Shown here: one piece after another, positions 1 through 9,069 of the stretch | How positions within the stretch are numbered: the first letter of the stretch is position 1 | How the letters are laid out: each line of letters begins with the position of its first letter | NCBI GenBank assembly: GCA_947303085.1 | Contig: CAMYXP010000001.1 | Coordinates: forward strand, 124,001-188,000 | DNA from: an uncultured Bacteroidales bacterium | GTDB taxonomy: Bacteria; Bacteroidota; Bacteroidia; Bacteroidales; F082 | Reading direction: 5' to 3' | Length of the DNA stretch: 64,000 nt | Program-made: the position numbers and the translations under genes | The notes under the pieces: generated by a model | Database searches by the model: none | Seen by the model: the letters and a program-made list of their open reading frames with translations, nothing else | What the model was told of the DNA's origin: nothing

Positions 1-3000
1 ATCTCTGTGATCTTCTCCTCCTTGTAGTCGCGCTTCTCTGGCTTGAACAGGTTCTTGTGACGGCTTCTTCTCACCTTAAATTTCATGTTATCGAAGTCAG
101 GGCCTTTGATTTCGACGCCTAACCTGCTGAGAATCGGCGGACTGAGTACCGAGATGTGGTAGTCGTAGCTCATGTCGAGGTTGTGACGGCCGTAGAGCAT
201 GGCCGAATATCTGTCCATTGAAACGGAGAACGGATAAACGTCGATCTCGTTCTTAAACACCGTAAACTGCACGTCGAGAGAGTCGATCTTGTTGTCGGTT
301 TTCTTGCGGAACTTCAGCTTTTTCTTGATGGTGTTAAATGTCTCACCGTCGAGAACCACCAAATCTTTTCCTTCGATGCTGCACGCCGCCTTCAAAGTCG
401 AATACTTAGGTGTGTAGTCTGACTTCAGGTTTGTCTCAGCAGCGAAGTGGAACTCGGCTTGGCCTTCGAACGACTTCAACATCGGGACGATGGTGTCGAG
501 GTCAGGCATGATTTTTATCATCTCGGCGATGTCGATGTCGAGCAGATGGAAGTCCAATCCAACATACAGATGGTTCTTCCGTTTCGACTTATATATTGCC
601 GTAAGCTGCATCTTGGCCGCCTCGCTGGTGAAGCCCATCTCTTGCAATACAAGGATGCCGTCTTTGATGGTGAGGTCGCCGCCCACGTTGCGAATCTGCA
701 TCTCACCGGCCAAAGCGCCTTCAATGGCGGTGTGCAACTTGATATCCACGCCGTAAGGCACCATAAACGGGTTGTCTTCCTTGGCGATGGTATCGACCGT
801 AACCTCTTCTTCCGAACCCATGCCGTTGAAGATGTCCATGAGCTGGTTTACGTCGGTGTATTTTGAGGTGAATGCGAACTCTCCTTGCAGTAACTCATTG
901 TTTTTGAAGTGGTTATAGATATTGGTAAGAGTTCCTGCAAGCTCAAAGTCGGAGTTGCCCAGCACTATCTGGCTGTTGCCGATGTTGAGACCTTCTTCGG
1001 TATACGTCATGTCAATCTCAGGGATTACAACCTGCTCACTGAGGTCTTTCATGGCGAAGACAGCGTTGTTGAGGTCGACGTTGAATTTCGGATCCCATTG
1101 TAAAAGTACATCATCCTCCTTCTCGTCGTAGTCGGCGTTCGCGTCGAGTGAGATGGCCTCGGTGGCGAAATACATCTCGTCGCCCATGCTGAACACGAGG
1201 CTGTCGCTGCTGTAGACGGCTGCGTACGAGGTGTTGCCCTCGTTGATTGATGGGAGCATGAACGCGCTGCCTGTGGCATTGTCGGAATGCAACACCATGT
1301 CATCCATGTTGAAGTCAATCCTGCTGAATCCGAAGTCGGCGATGGCTGCCATGGTGGCGTTTTCATCAAGCACGTTCGACACCTGCGCGTCGATGTTGAA
1401 GTCGTTGAGCGCCGCCGTCATCATGTTGGTGATGTCTGCATTGAGGTCGGTGCCGCTGAGTCTCACCTGCGCCAGTCCGCCTTGCAGTATGTTGCCCGAC
1501 GGGTTAGGCAAAGCGAAGTCGACGCTCATGTCGCTGGTGTTAAGGTTGATGGTGTCGCTGTAGGTGATAGCCACATCTTTAAGCTTGAGCTTTCCGCTGA
1601 GCTTGGTGTGCATCAGGTCGGCATTGGCGAACTGGTCGACGGTGCCGCGCACGTTGAGGTCGGCTTTCAAAATGCCTTGCGCAATAAGCTCTTCAGGCAG
1701 GAACGACTTGATATCGTTGAAGTTGACATCGGCCTTGACGCTGAAGTTGCAAAGCATCTTGTCGAGTACGTCTTTCACGGTACCGCTGGCCGCCACCAGA
1801 CTGTGGTTCATGCTGGCTCTCAATGAGTTAACGGTAACGTCCGACTTGCCGTTTAGGTCGAGGTCGGCATGAATACTGGTGTTGACGTTGGTGAGTGGGT
1901 GAGGCAACACCTCGTCCATCTCAAAGAATCCGTCGTTAAGCTTCACGTCGGCGGCAACGACAGGCATTGTCTGCTCGTTGTAAACGCCTTCCACATGTGC
2001 CGCGAGCTGCATCTTACCGTCAACAGCCATGCCTTCAAAGATGTTATCTCTCAGATTTTGAGGTATTAAATCAATAATATTATTGATAATCAAAGTGTTA
2101 GTGGCAATGTCCATATTCATCATGATGTCGGAGTCGGTGACAGCCAGCTGTCCCATGAAACCAATCATGATGTCGTTGAATGTAAGCATCGATTTGTCGA
2201 AACTGCCGCTCATCTTGTCGATGTCGAACTCGAGTGGCGAGTTGAGACTGACGTTGGCGTTGTCGAGATATTTCTCGTCGTCCATCGTCATCGTCACGCT
2301 GTTGATTTTCATGTCGGCTGTGCCTTTGATGAGCGCGTAGTTGTTGAAATCGCCTTTGTAGCTGATACTCAAGCTGTTAAGGTCGGCTCCGATGTTGCTG
2401 TCGCCTGTCATGAGGAACGCCAACGCGCCTGTCGCGATGCTGGCGTCGGCTTTGATGTCGTCGCCCTTGATATTGACTTTACCGTCAACAACGAGGTTGT
2501 TGATGGCGGCTTTCATCCATGTGGTGTCGTCGATTTCAGCCGATAAGTCGTTGATATTCAGGTTTAAATCACCTGAAATGACATCAGCGTTGATGTTGCC
2601 TTTGAGCTTAAGACCAAGTCCGTTGACCGATGCGACGGAGTTTGCCTCAAGGTCGGTGTACCGCAGGTTGATGTCGCTGAGTTTCAGCTTGTCGAGGTCG
2701 ATAAGATAAGAGCTGCCGTCGGATTCAGCCTCGGGTTCCGTCGTCTCGCTTGGCGGGAAGATGTCGAAGTTATTGTTGCCTTCGGTGTCGAAGAAAGCGT
2801 TGATGAATCCGCCGTTGAGCTGGCAGGTGTTTACAATGATTTCATTGCCGAACACCAGCTTTTTGATGTTGACCGACACTACGCATTCGTCGATATAGGC
2901 AAGGGTATCGGTGGTCCAGCCTTTTGTTGGGTTGATGAGCACAAGATTGTCGATTTCGAGACCTACATCAGGGAAGGTCTTGAATAAAGTCAGGTCGACC

Positions 3001-3167
3001 TTGCCGATATTATAATCGCAGGTGATGAACTTCGACGCGTATTTGTTGACCATCGAGGTCAGGCGTTTCGGACTCAGCACCAGATACAGTGCGATGACTA
3101 ATGCGACGACAACCACGCCCAACACCGAGGCGAGGCTGATCCAAGTGATCTTGTACCCTTTTTTCAT
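1..3167 (-). CDS. AsmA-like outer-membrane biogenesis protein, C-terminus cut by the window edge
   Basis: The frame is open from the ATG at 3167 (MKKGYKITWISLASVLG) to base 1, about 1055 codons, and the stop lies outside the window. One N-terminal membrane anchor (residues 7-29) is followed by a domain reading MVNKYASKF...KVDLTLFKTFPDVGLEIDNL, the usual opening of Bacteroidota AsmA/DUF748-type proteins, then long beta-rich repetitive sequence rich in Asp, Leu, Asn and Ser. The last visible residues are basic (RRSRHKNLFKPEKR), typical of the family's end, so little is probably missing. The family is thought to bridge inner and outer membranes and help move lipids; that role is inferred from homology. 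The ATG sits 1 nt after the stop of the upstream lipoprotein, so the two are co-transcribed. I identified the gene from spot translation at both ends; the middle was not read codon by codon. Confidence 0.82.
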   Translation of the reverse strand, partial: MKKGYKITWISLASVLGVVVVALVIALYLVLSPKRLTSMVNKYASKFITCDYNIGKVDLTLFKTFPDVGLEIDNLVLINPTKGWTTDTLAYIDECVVSVNIKKLVFGNEIIVNTCQLNGGFINAFFDTEGNNNFDIFPPSETTEPEAESDGSSYLIDLDKLKLSDINLRYTDLEANSVASVNGLGLKLKGNINADVISGDLNLNINDLSAEIDDTTWMKAAINNLVVDGKVNIKGDDIKADASIATGALAFLMTGDSNIGADLNSLSISYKGDFNNYALIKGTADMKINSVTMTMDDEKYLDNANVSLNSPLEFDIDKMSGSFDKSMLTFNDIMIGFMGQLAVTDSDIMMNMDIATNTLIINNIIDLIPQNLRDNIFEGMAVDGKMQLAAHVEGVYNEQTMPVVAADVKLNDGFFEMDEVLPHPLTNVNTSIHADLDLNGKSDVTVNSLRASMNHSLVAASGTVKDVLDKMLCNFSVKADVNFNDIKSFLPEELIAQGILKADLNVRGTVDQFANADLMHTKLSGKLKLKDVAITYSDTINLNTSDMSVDFALPNPSGNILQGGLAQVRLSGTDLNADITNMMTAALNDFNIDAQVSNVLDENATMAAIADFGFSRIDFNMDDMVLHSDNATGSAFMLPSINEGNTSYAAVYSSDSLVFSMGDEMYFATEAISLDANADYDEKEDDVLLQWDPKFNVDLNNAVFAMKDLSEQVVIPEIDMTYTEEGLNIGNSQIVLGNSDFELAGTLTNIYNHFKNNELLQGEFAFTSKYTDVNQLMDIFNGMGSEEEVTVDTIAKEDNPFMVPYGVDIKLHTAIEGALAGEMQIRNVGGDLTIKDGILVLQEMGFTSEAAKMQLTAIYKSKRKNHLYVGLDFHLLDIDIAEMIKIMPDLDTIVPMLKSFEGQAEFHFAAETNLKSDYTPKYSTLKAACSIEGKDLVVLDGETFNTIKKKLKFRKKTDNKIDSLDVQFTVFKNEIDVYPFSVSMDRYSAMLYGRHNLDMSYDYHISVLSPPILSRLGVEIKGPDFDNMKFKVRRSRHKNLFKPEKRDYKEEKITE

Positions 3168-3168
3168 A

Positions 3169-3567
3169 TTATTTAACCCTTATTAAATTATATTCAGCTC
3201 TCCAACCTTCGTTGTTGTATTTGAATGTTGTCTCATTCAACTTCAAGATGTTGCAATATTGCGGGATGCCGCTTGCACCTGAGTGAAAATCAATAATTTG
3301 TGTCATTTTTTTGTTTCCGTCGATTTCCCAGGTGAATGTATCGGCCTCGTCTTCTTGGACGTCGTCGGCCGGATCCCACATCTTGCCGGTGCCGTTGGCT
3401 CTGTAAACCTCATAATGGCCTCCGTCGGCTGTTTTCCAACGTCCGACAATGAGTTCCTTATAGGTTTTTGTGACAGTTTCTTCCTCTTCTTTGTTCTTTT
3501 TACAAGAAACTGTTAATAAAGTGACAAAGAATGTCACGATTAATAATAATGAAATACTTTTCTTCAT
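3169..3567 (-). CDS. Small lipoprotein, lipocalin-like
   Basis: 132 aa. A signal peptide with lipobox (LLTVSC, Cys at about 22) is followed by a Lys/Glu-rich linker and a domain containing LIVGRWKTADGGHYEVY and TFTWEIDGNKKMTQII. The GRW...G...Y start and ...NILKLNETTFKY... end resemble the lipocalin-like domains common in Bacteroidota lipoproteins; this is a fold-level guess and no ligand can be named. The start ATG lies 2 nt after a 7-bp tandem repeat tract (3570-3602) that occupies the whole spacer from ridA, so any ribosome-binding sequence would be made of repeat. It sits in the lptD-transglycosylase-ridA-AsmA strand run. Confidence 0.75.
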   Translation of the reverse strand: MKKSISLLLIVTFFVTLLTVSCKKNKEEEETVTKTYKELIVGRWKTADGGHYEVYRANGTGKMWDPADDVQEDEADTFTWEIDGNKKMTQIIDFHSGASGIPQYCNILKLNETTFKYNNEGWRAEYNLIRVK

Positions 3568-3569
3568 AT

Positions 3570-3602
3570 CTCTAAACTCTAAACTTTAAACTCTAAACTT
3601 TA
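3570..3602 (-). repeat. Heptamer tract 1 (after ridA)
   Basis: Four perfect-period 7-bp units (plus-strand CTCTAAA, CTCTAAA, CTTTAAA, CTCTAAA) and a partial fifth. On the minus strand it reads TAAAG then TTTAGAG-type units. The TAA of TAAAG (3600-3602) is the stop codon of ridA. The tract ends 2 nt before the next gene's ATG. Confidence 0.9.
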
Positions 3603-3977
3603 GATTGCTGCTATCATTTCAATTTCAACCATAACTTCTTTTGGAAGCGTTCTCACTGCGAATGCGGCTCTCGCCGGAGGATCCTGCTTGAAATATTTGC
3701 CGTACACCGCGTTCATGGCGCCGAAGTTGGCGATGTCGCTAAGGTAACATGTCGATTTCACCACGTTGTCGAAGGTGCATCCTGCCTCTTTGAGGATGGC
3801 TTCGAGGTTCTTCATAACCTGTTCGGTCTGCTCGGTGATGCCGCCGTCAACCACGTTGCCTGTGGCCGGGTTCACTGGCATCTGACCTGAGATAAACAAA
3901 AATCCGTTGGCTGCGATAGCCTGGCTGTAAGGGCCTATTGCCCCTGGAGCGTTGTTTGTTGCGATTGCTTTTTTCAT
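3600..3977 (-). CDS. ridA: RidA family enamine/imine deaminase
   Basis: 125 aa, normal for the family. RidA hydrolyses reactive enamine/imine intermediates such as 2-aminoacrylate in the cytosol. Diagnostic stretches are GAIGPYSQAI (residues 12-21), SGQMPVNPATG and the conserved Arg in RAAFAVRTLPKEVMVEIEMIA (the family's carboxylate-binding Arg). I chose ATG 3977: it overlaps the upstream transglycosylase stop as ATGA, a classic translational-coupling junction; a TTG nine bases upstream is less likely. The stop codon TAA is the first three bases of a heptamer repeat tract. Confidence 0.93.
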   Translation of the reverse strand: MKKAIATNNAPGAIGPYSQAIAANGFLFISGQMPVNPATGNVVDGGITEQTEQVMKNLEAILKEAGCTFDNVVKSTCYLSDIANFGAMNAVYGKYFKQDPPARAAFAVRTLPKEVMVEIEMIAAI

Positions 3978-5155
3978 TTTAACCAAGTTTTAAAATTATT
4001 CATTCTTTCTGTTACTTTTCTGATGTAATTCTGCGTCTCGGGCATGAGGTTCTTCTCGAAATGCCTGAACAGCTTGTCGTAGCTCATCTCGTTGATTTGC
4101 GGTATGGCCTTGCCGATCTTGGTGTCGCCTCTCAAGGCGCGTGCCACGTTGCCGGCTCCCGTGTTATACGAGGCGATGACGCAGAGGTTCTGCTTATCCA
4201 TGCTGTTCACGTCTTTGAAATATCTCTTTCTCAAAAGATAAAGATAGTGAACACCCATCTCGATGTTGTTTTCAGGCTCGTAGAGGTAGTTACCCGTCGG
4301 GGCCGAGAACGGCTTCTTGAGGCTCTGCGCGCAGTCGGCACCCGCCGATTTAGGAACAATCTGCATCAGGCCGTAGGCAGGCACGTACGACTTCGCCTTC
4401 GGGTTGAACGACGATTCGGTCTGCATGATGGCATAGGCCAAGGCAGGGTCGACATCCCATCTCTGACAGTATTTCTCTACTTCTTTCTTATACTGCTCGG
4501 CACGTGTCTTGATATGGTCGGGAGCTAAGTCGAGTTTTATTGTAACCACCTGACGCTCAACGTTATCGGTGCCTTTTATTGTCTTCACCTCCGGCTTGGT
4601 GTGTTCCACAATCTCTTTCACGTCCTTGTCGAGGGTCTTCTCCGTCACCTTCTCGCCCGAAGGGGTCTGCACCTGGTTCTCAAGCACGGGCTTCTCCTGC
4701 AGCGGCACAGCTTTCTCCACTTCCGAGTCGTAGTCCTTGGTCTTGCCCTTGTTTGTCAGCAAAAACTTCAGCTTCTGCTCAAGTTCTTTGTTGTCGACCT
4801 TCTTGCCTGGCTCCTGGATTATCTCGATGGTGGCCTCGCCGCTCTCAAAGTCGACGGTGCTGCGGGTGTTGCCGTTGTCGGAATACTCTACCCAGTCTTT
4901 CTGGGTGCTTTCCTTCACGTTGCCTTTGCCCCATTTTTTCTCTCTTTCCTTAACAAAATTGTTGTAAGCTTCCTTCTCGGCTTTCAGATAATCTTCATAT
5001 TCCTTCTGCATCCGGGCGATGCCTTCGTCCTGGTTTTTCTTCATCTGCTGCATCTTCTCCTTCTGCTCCCGCTGATATTTTTCAAAATCAGACTCCACCT
5101 GCGCCAAGCATCCGAAGCAACTGAAAAACAATAATGCTAACAAAATCTTTTTCAT
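3974..5155 (-). CDS. Secreted lytic transglycosylase (SLT/GH23 domain)
   Basis: 393 aa from ATG 5155. Signal peptide MKKILLALLFFSCFGCLAQ is followed by a highly charged Lys/Glu/Gln segment of about 60 residues that looks like coiled coil, then a linker, then a C-terminal SLT domain (about 235-385). The domain carries AIMQTESSFNPKAKS (catalytic Glu), AYGLMQIVPKSAG and CVIASYNTGAGNV, the three hallmark motifs of GH23. It cleaves the MurNAc-GlcNAc bond of peptidoglycan to a 1,6-anhydro product in the periplasm. A Cys at about 14 could make it a lipoprotein. Its stop overlaps the ridA ATG by 4 nt. The upstream TTG at 5179 was rejected because it only prefixes the signal peptide. Confidence 0.88.
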   Translation of the reverse strand: MKKILLALLFFSCFGCLAQVESDFEKYQREQKEKMQQMKKNQDEGIARMQKEYEDYLKAEKEAYNNFVKEREKKWGKGNVKESTQKDWVEYSDNGNTRSTVDFESGEATIEIIQEPGKKVDNKELEQKLKFLLTNKGKTKDYDSEVEKAVPLQEKPVLENQVQTPSGEKVTEKTLDKDVKEIVEHTKPEVKTIKGTDNVERQVVTIKLDLAPDHIKTRAEQYKKEVEKYCQRWDVDPALAYAIMQTESSFNPKAKSYVPAYGLMQIVPKSAGADCAQSLKKPFSAPTGNYLYEPENNIEMGVHYLYLLRKRYFKDVNSMDKQNLCVIASYNTGAGNVARALRGDTKIGKAIPQINEMSYDKLFRHFEKNLMPETQNYIRKVTERMNNFKTWLK

Positions 5156-5225
5156 ATCTTTAATGATTAATCTCTGCAAAATTAAAACATTTTTTCAAAA
5201 AAATCAAAACTTTTAAACCAAATAA

Positions 5226-5275
5226 TTTCAACTTTAAAACTACTCTAAACCCTACACTCTCAACTCTAAACTTTA
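5226..5275 (-). repeat. Heptamer tract 2 (after lptD)
   Basis: Plus-strand units CTCTAAA (5243), CCCTACA, CTCTCAA, CTCTAAA (to 5270) and a partial CTTTA, preceded by the looser TTTCAAC/TTTAAAACTA part. On the minus strand it opens with TAAAG, whose TAA (5273-5275) is the lptD stop codon, exactly as at ridA. Confidence 0.88.
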
Positions 5276-7906
5276 ATAATTATCACGATAATCCTTCTTC
5301 TTCGTCAGCTTCAAATCCTGCAGCGCCGATGCCTTCACGTTGATCTGGAAGTTCCACGATTTGTAGGTTCCGTATGGAATGACGTTGAATCGCATCTCCC
5401 AGCAGTGCAGGTCGCGGTAAAGTGTCAACGAGGTGTATGTAATTTTCTTCGTCTCAAAATCCCAACCCGTCTGTGCCGAGAGCTTCCATTTCGGCGAGAG
5501 GCTGATGTCGCCTTGTAGGCTTATCGTCTGAACAGTCTTTCTGTTGTCTTTTAAAATATAGTTTATATATGATAAGTTATTGGAAATGCGTAAGTTATAG
5601 CTAATCGACAGTGACCATTTCGTCGACCAGTCGACATAGTCGTTCGGGTTGTTTCGGATATCCTTAAGCTCCTGCTCCGTAGCCAAATCCGATTCGATAG
5701 GCTTATCTTCTTTTTTCTTTTTCTTATTGTCTTTCTTGAATGTCTGGTCGTTCAACGAATAGCGCGCGCTGAAGTTCCATGTCACGCTCTTTTTCCTGAA
5801 AAGCCTGTCGTTGACATCCCACTCATATTTGTTAAGTTGCTTGGTGCCTGTCGAGTCGAGGACGTAAGGATCCCACATGCTTGAATATTGCACACTGAAG
5901 TTCTTGAAGATGGTGGTTCTGCCGCTGATGGTCAGATACGACCAATTCAGAGAGTCTTTGGCGATGTCGTAATTGCCTGAGAATGTGAGGTTTTCGATGA
6001 GAACAATCTTCTTCAACCCTGTGACGGTGTCTTTTCGGGAAGGCACTTTTATCTCAAGATTGTTGCTGAAGTTGTAGGTTATCCTGCCGGAGCGCTGTGC
6101 TGCCGGAGCGCCGAATATACCGCCTTGGAAATAGCTGTATTTCTGTTCCTTGCCTTGCGCGTCGATGTATGTAGAGTAGTAGCCCCAGAAAGCGCTGCTG
6201 TAGTCGGGGTTGTAGGAGAATCCCACTGTCGGGGTGAACACGTGTCGCACCGCCCTCACCGGACCGCGTTTAAACCTCAGCATTCCGTAAACCTTCGTGG
6301 TGACGTTGCTCGACACTTCGTAGGTGAACACGTTGCGGAAAGTAGGGATGGTGTCGGTTTGCAGATGACCCGAGCCTATGGTGTCCCACACCCAGTCTTT
6401 CTTGTAATATTGCAGATACATCTTGTCGGTGAGGTTGACCGATGTCGTCCATGTGAAATGCTTGAACAGCTTGATAGGCAAGTTGATAGGCACACGGTGC
6501 TGCATACCGTTTTGCTGGTGGTCGAGCCAGCCGTCTTTGAAAAACAGACTGTCGGCCATGCTGATGTAGTTCTTCGCGTTGGCGGTGTAGCTGAGGTTAA
6601 GGTCGCTGTACCAGTGTTTCCGGCCTTTTCTGCCCACGTTTTTCAAAGGATATATGCGGTTCATCGACAATGTGACCTCAGGCAACACTATCGTCATATT
6701 GTGCGTCAGAGTGTTCTGGCTGTGACTGCCGTTCACGGTGAGGAAGAGCTTGTTGGCGAAGTTGGTCTGATATGCCACACTCGACTGGAAGGTGTTGCTC
6801 AGATACTCGTTGGTCGAGATAGCGTTGTATTTGTTGTAGTTGTTACTCACGATGTAAACATCGGCCGAAAACGACGACCTCGGTTTCGCCTTAGGGTCTT
6901 GCTTGTGCAGCCAGCGTAGCTTGAAGTCGGTACTCTTGGTGAAGTCGGCCGAGCCTTCCACACCTACCTTGTTAACGGCGTAGCTCGCCTCCAACGAGCC
7001 GTTGTATTTGTATCTGTTCACGTAGCGGAAGGTTGGCTTCAAAGCCCAGCTGCCTCTGGTGTAGATGTCGCCGATGAGCTGCAGGTCCATGTAGTTGTTG
7101 ATGGCCCAGTAGTAACCTCCGTTTTCAAAGTAGTAGCCTCGGTTTGCCGACTCGCCGAACGACGGTATGATGATACCCGAGCGTTGTCCTTTGCTGTTGG
7201 GAATCAAAGCGAAAGGAATGGCGATGGGTATAGGCGTCTCCTCAATCTTGGCATAAAGCACCTTGGCCACGATTTTGTCGTCGGGAATGACGATGGCTTT
7301 GTTGAAATGAAACTCGTAGTGCGGATGCTCGCGGTTGCTGCAAGTGGTGAACGATCCCGAGTGTATGTTGATCTTTCCGTCGTCCATCTTCTTGATTTTG
7401 TCGCCGTGCAGGAAGTTCTCGTTTTCCTCGGTGAATACCTTCCTGATGATACCTTTCTTGGTGTCGAAGTTGAACGACATCTCGTCGGAGTAGTATTTCT
7501 GTCCGTCTTGCGTGAAGACCGGCCTTCCCGCTATTTTTCCAGTGGAATCGGGCATTCCCTTGGCGAAGACTGTGTGTTTCTCGAAGTCAAACTCCACATA
7601 GTCGGCCTCGATTTCTATGTCGTCGTATTTGATGACCACGCCGCCGTAGTAGTATATCCGGTTCTTGCTGAAATCCTGTATGGTGGAGTCGTTACACGTC
7701 CTGTCGATCTGCGCGTCGAGGTCCGATTTCTTCTCTTCTTTGAGTGCTTTTTTCTTGTCGGGGATGGAGTCGGCCTTATGGATTGTGTCTGTAACTTTTT
7801 GTATATCAAGACTATCGGCAATGTTTTGACCTCTGCCGATGACCGAAAACATCATCATGCAGAAGAAAAAAACAATAAAAAATCTATATGTTGGCCTTGT
7901 ATACAA
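5273..7906 (-). CDS. lptD: LPS-assembly outer-membrane protein LptD
   Basis: 877 aa. After a signal peptide (residues 1-27, ending SVIGRGQ) comes an OstA/LptA-like jellyroll (about 70-190: IEIEADYVEFDFEKHTVFAKG, QKYYSDEMSFNFDTKKG), then a long beta-barrel domain containing SKGQRSGIIIPSFGES and PTFRYVNRYKYNG, as in Bacteroidota LptD. It inserts lipopolysaccharide into the outer leaflet. No ATG lies between the in-frame TAG and the hydrophobic core, so the start is the TTG at 7906 or, less likely, an ATG in the MMM near 7861, which would destroy the signal peptide. It heads a minus-strand run (transglycosylase, ridA, lipoprotein, AsmA-like) and is divergent from an amidase. The stop lies in a heptamer tract. 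Confidence 0.9.
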   Translation of the reverse strand: MYTRPTYRFFIVFFFCMMMFSVIGRGQNIADSLDIQKVTDTIHKADSIPDKKKALKEEKKSDLDAQIDRTCNDSTIQDFSKNRIYYYGGVVIKYDDIEIEADYVEFDFEKHTVFAKGMPDSTGKIAGRPVFTQDGQKYYSDEMSFNFDTKKGIIRKVFTEENENFLHGDKIKKMDDGKINIHSGSFTTCSNREHPHYEFHFNKAIVIPDDKIVAKVLYAKIEETPIPIAIPFALIPNSKGQRSGIIIPSFGESANRGYYFENGGYYWAINNYMDLQLIGDIYTRGSWALKPTFRYVNRYKYNGSLEASYAVNKVGVEGSADFTKSTDFKLRWLHKQDPKAKPRSSFSADVYIVSNNYNKYNAISTNEYLSNTFQSSVAYQTNFANKLFLTVNGSHSQNTLTHNMTIVLPEVTLSMNRIYPLKNVGRKGRKHWYSDLNLSYTANAKNYISMADSLFFKDGWLDHQQNGMQHRVPINLPIKLFKHFTWTTSVNLTDKMYLQYYKKDWVWDTIGSGHLQTDTIPTFRNVFTYEVSSNVTTKVYGMLRFKRGPVRAVRHVFTPTVGFSYNPDYSSAFWGYYSTYIDAQGKEQKYSYFQGGIFGAPAAQRSGRITYNFSNNLEIKVPSRKDTVTGLKKIVLIENLTFSGNYDIAKDSLNWSYLTISGRTTIFKNFSVQYSSMWDPYVLDSTGTKQLNKYEWDVNDRLFRKKSVTWNFSARYSLNDQTFKKDNKKKKKEDKPIESDLATEQELKDIRNNPNDYVDWSTKWSLSISYNLRISNNLSYINYILKDNRKTVQTISLQGDISLSPKWKLSAQTGWDFETKKITYTSLTLYRDLHCWEMRFNVIPYGTYKSWNFQINVKASALQDLKLTKKKDYRDNY

Positions 7907-7924
7907 GTTTTTTATCTAATTTTG
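7891..7924 (+). promoter_or_regulatory. Promoter for the amidase gene
   Basis: A -7 box TAATTTTG (7917-7924) matches the Bacteroidota TAnnTTTG consensus exactly, with a TTG at 7891-7893 or 7897-7899 as -33 element. It overlaps the first codons of lptD on the other strand. Confidence 0.5.
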
Positions 7925-7950
7925 TAAAAAATTCAAATTAATTCAAACTG

Positions 7951-7958
7951 CAAAGATA
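7951..7958 (-). promoter_or_regulatory. lptD: -7 box for lptD
   Basis: Reverse complement reads TATCTTTG, a full match to TAnnTTTG, about 45 nt upstream of the lptD TTG start. No clear -33 element was seen. Together with the plus-strand box it makes a compact divergent promoter between lptD and the amidase. Confidence 0.45.
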
Positions 7959-7968
7959 CGTGTTTTTT

Positions 7969-9048
7969 ATGAACTATAAACTTATATTTTTTATTATATT
8001 AATGAGTTTTTTTATTTTTCCGTCTGTCGGATATGCCCAGACTGCGAAGATTCGGACTGTCGTGATTGACGCCGGGCATGGCGGAAAAGACCCGGGAGCG
8101 GTGGGGAAGAAGGCTAAGGAGAAGGACATAACCCTGGGGGTGGCTAAGAAAACCGGCGATTTGATAAAGAAAAAATACCCCGACGTGAAGGTGGTTTACA
8201 CCCGCAGTTCCGATGTGTTTGTCGAGCTGATGGAACGTGCGCGCATCGCCAACCGCAACAACGCCGATGTTTTTATCTCAATACATTGTAACTCAGTGGC
8301 GAACGCTCCGAAGACCTGCGGTGCCGAGACGTTTATCATGGGTGAGCACCGCAACAGTGCCAACCTCAACGTGGCAAAACGCGAAAACGCCTCCATCCTC
8401 TACGAAAGCGACGCGCAAGACAACTACGATGGCTTCGACCCTAACAGCACCGAGGCCTACATAGCGTTCAGCTTCATCCAGAGCGAGTTTAAGCAGCATT
8501 CCCTCGAATTGGCCGAACTCGTTCAGAATGAATTGGTTGGCAAGGCCAAGCGTGCCGACAGGGGAGTGCAGCAGGCTGGATTTCTGGTGCTTTACAAAAC
8601 CGCCATGCCGTCCATCTTGGTTGAGCTGGGCTTCATCTCAAATCCCACCGAGGAACAATACATGATGTCGAAGGAAGGCCAGGATTATCTTGCGTCGGCG
8701 ATATATCGCGCCTTCTGCACCTACAAGACAAACTACGAAAAAGAGTCGGTCGAGCTGCAACATGAGGTTGTAAAGACTCATGAGACGCAGACGCAACCTG
8801 CTGTCGACAAAAACCATGGTGTCGTCTACAAGGTTCAGTTTGCCACCCGCAACCGCAAGCTCGATAACCCGCAAAGCGTTTACAAAGACCTGCAAAACGT
8901 TGATTATTATGAGCATAACGGCATGTTCAAATACACTGCCGGCTGCTTCGCCACCAAAGCCGAAGCTAATAATTACATGAAAGAGGTTGTTTCAAAAGGC
9001 TACGACGGTGCCTTCGTAGTGAAATTCGAAAACGGAATCCGAAAATAA
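7969..9048 (+). CDS. N-acetylmuramoyl-L-alanine amidase with C-terminal SPOR-like domain
   Basis: 359 aa from ATG 7969; a GTG nine bases upstream is the alternative. Signal peptide to about residue 24 (SVGYAQ). Amidase_3 domain, about 30-240: VVIDAGHGGKDPGAVG (zinc His), the zinc Glu probably in the ELMERARIAN region, DVFISIHCNS (zinc His), and PSILVELGFISNPTEE with the catalytic Glu. It cleaves the amide between MurNAc and the stem peptide in the periplasm. The last 80 residues (VVYKVQFATRNRKLDNPQS...EANNYMKEVVSKGYDGAFVV) look like a SPOR domain, which binds denuded glycan at division septa. Confidence 0.9.
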   Translation: MNYKLIFFIILMSFFIFPSVGYAQTAKIRTVVIDAGHGGKDPGAVGKKAKEKDITLGVAKKTGDLIKKKYPDVKVVYTRSSDVFVELMERARIANRNNADVFISIHCNSVANAPKTCGAETFIMGEHRNSANLNVAKRENASILYESDAQDNYDGFDPNSTEAYIAFSFIQSEFKQHSLELAELVQNELVGKAKRADRGVQQAGFLVLYKTAMPSILVELGFISNPTEEQYMMSKEGQDYLASAIYRAFCTYKTNYEKESVELQHEVVKTHETQTQPAVDKNHGVVYKVQFATRNRKLDNPQSVYKDLQNVDYYEHNGMFKYTAGCFATKAEANNYMKEVVSKGYDGAFVVKFENGIRK

Positions 9049-9069
9049 TATAGAGAAACAACCATTAAA

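Noticed and set aside
6125-6919. 264-aa plus-strand frame within lptD
   Set aside because: Mirror of the lptD barrel coding strand; Val/His/Arg-rich composition typical of antisense frames.
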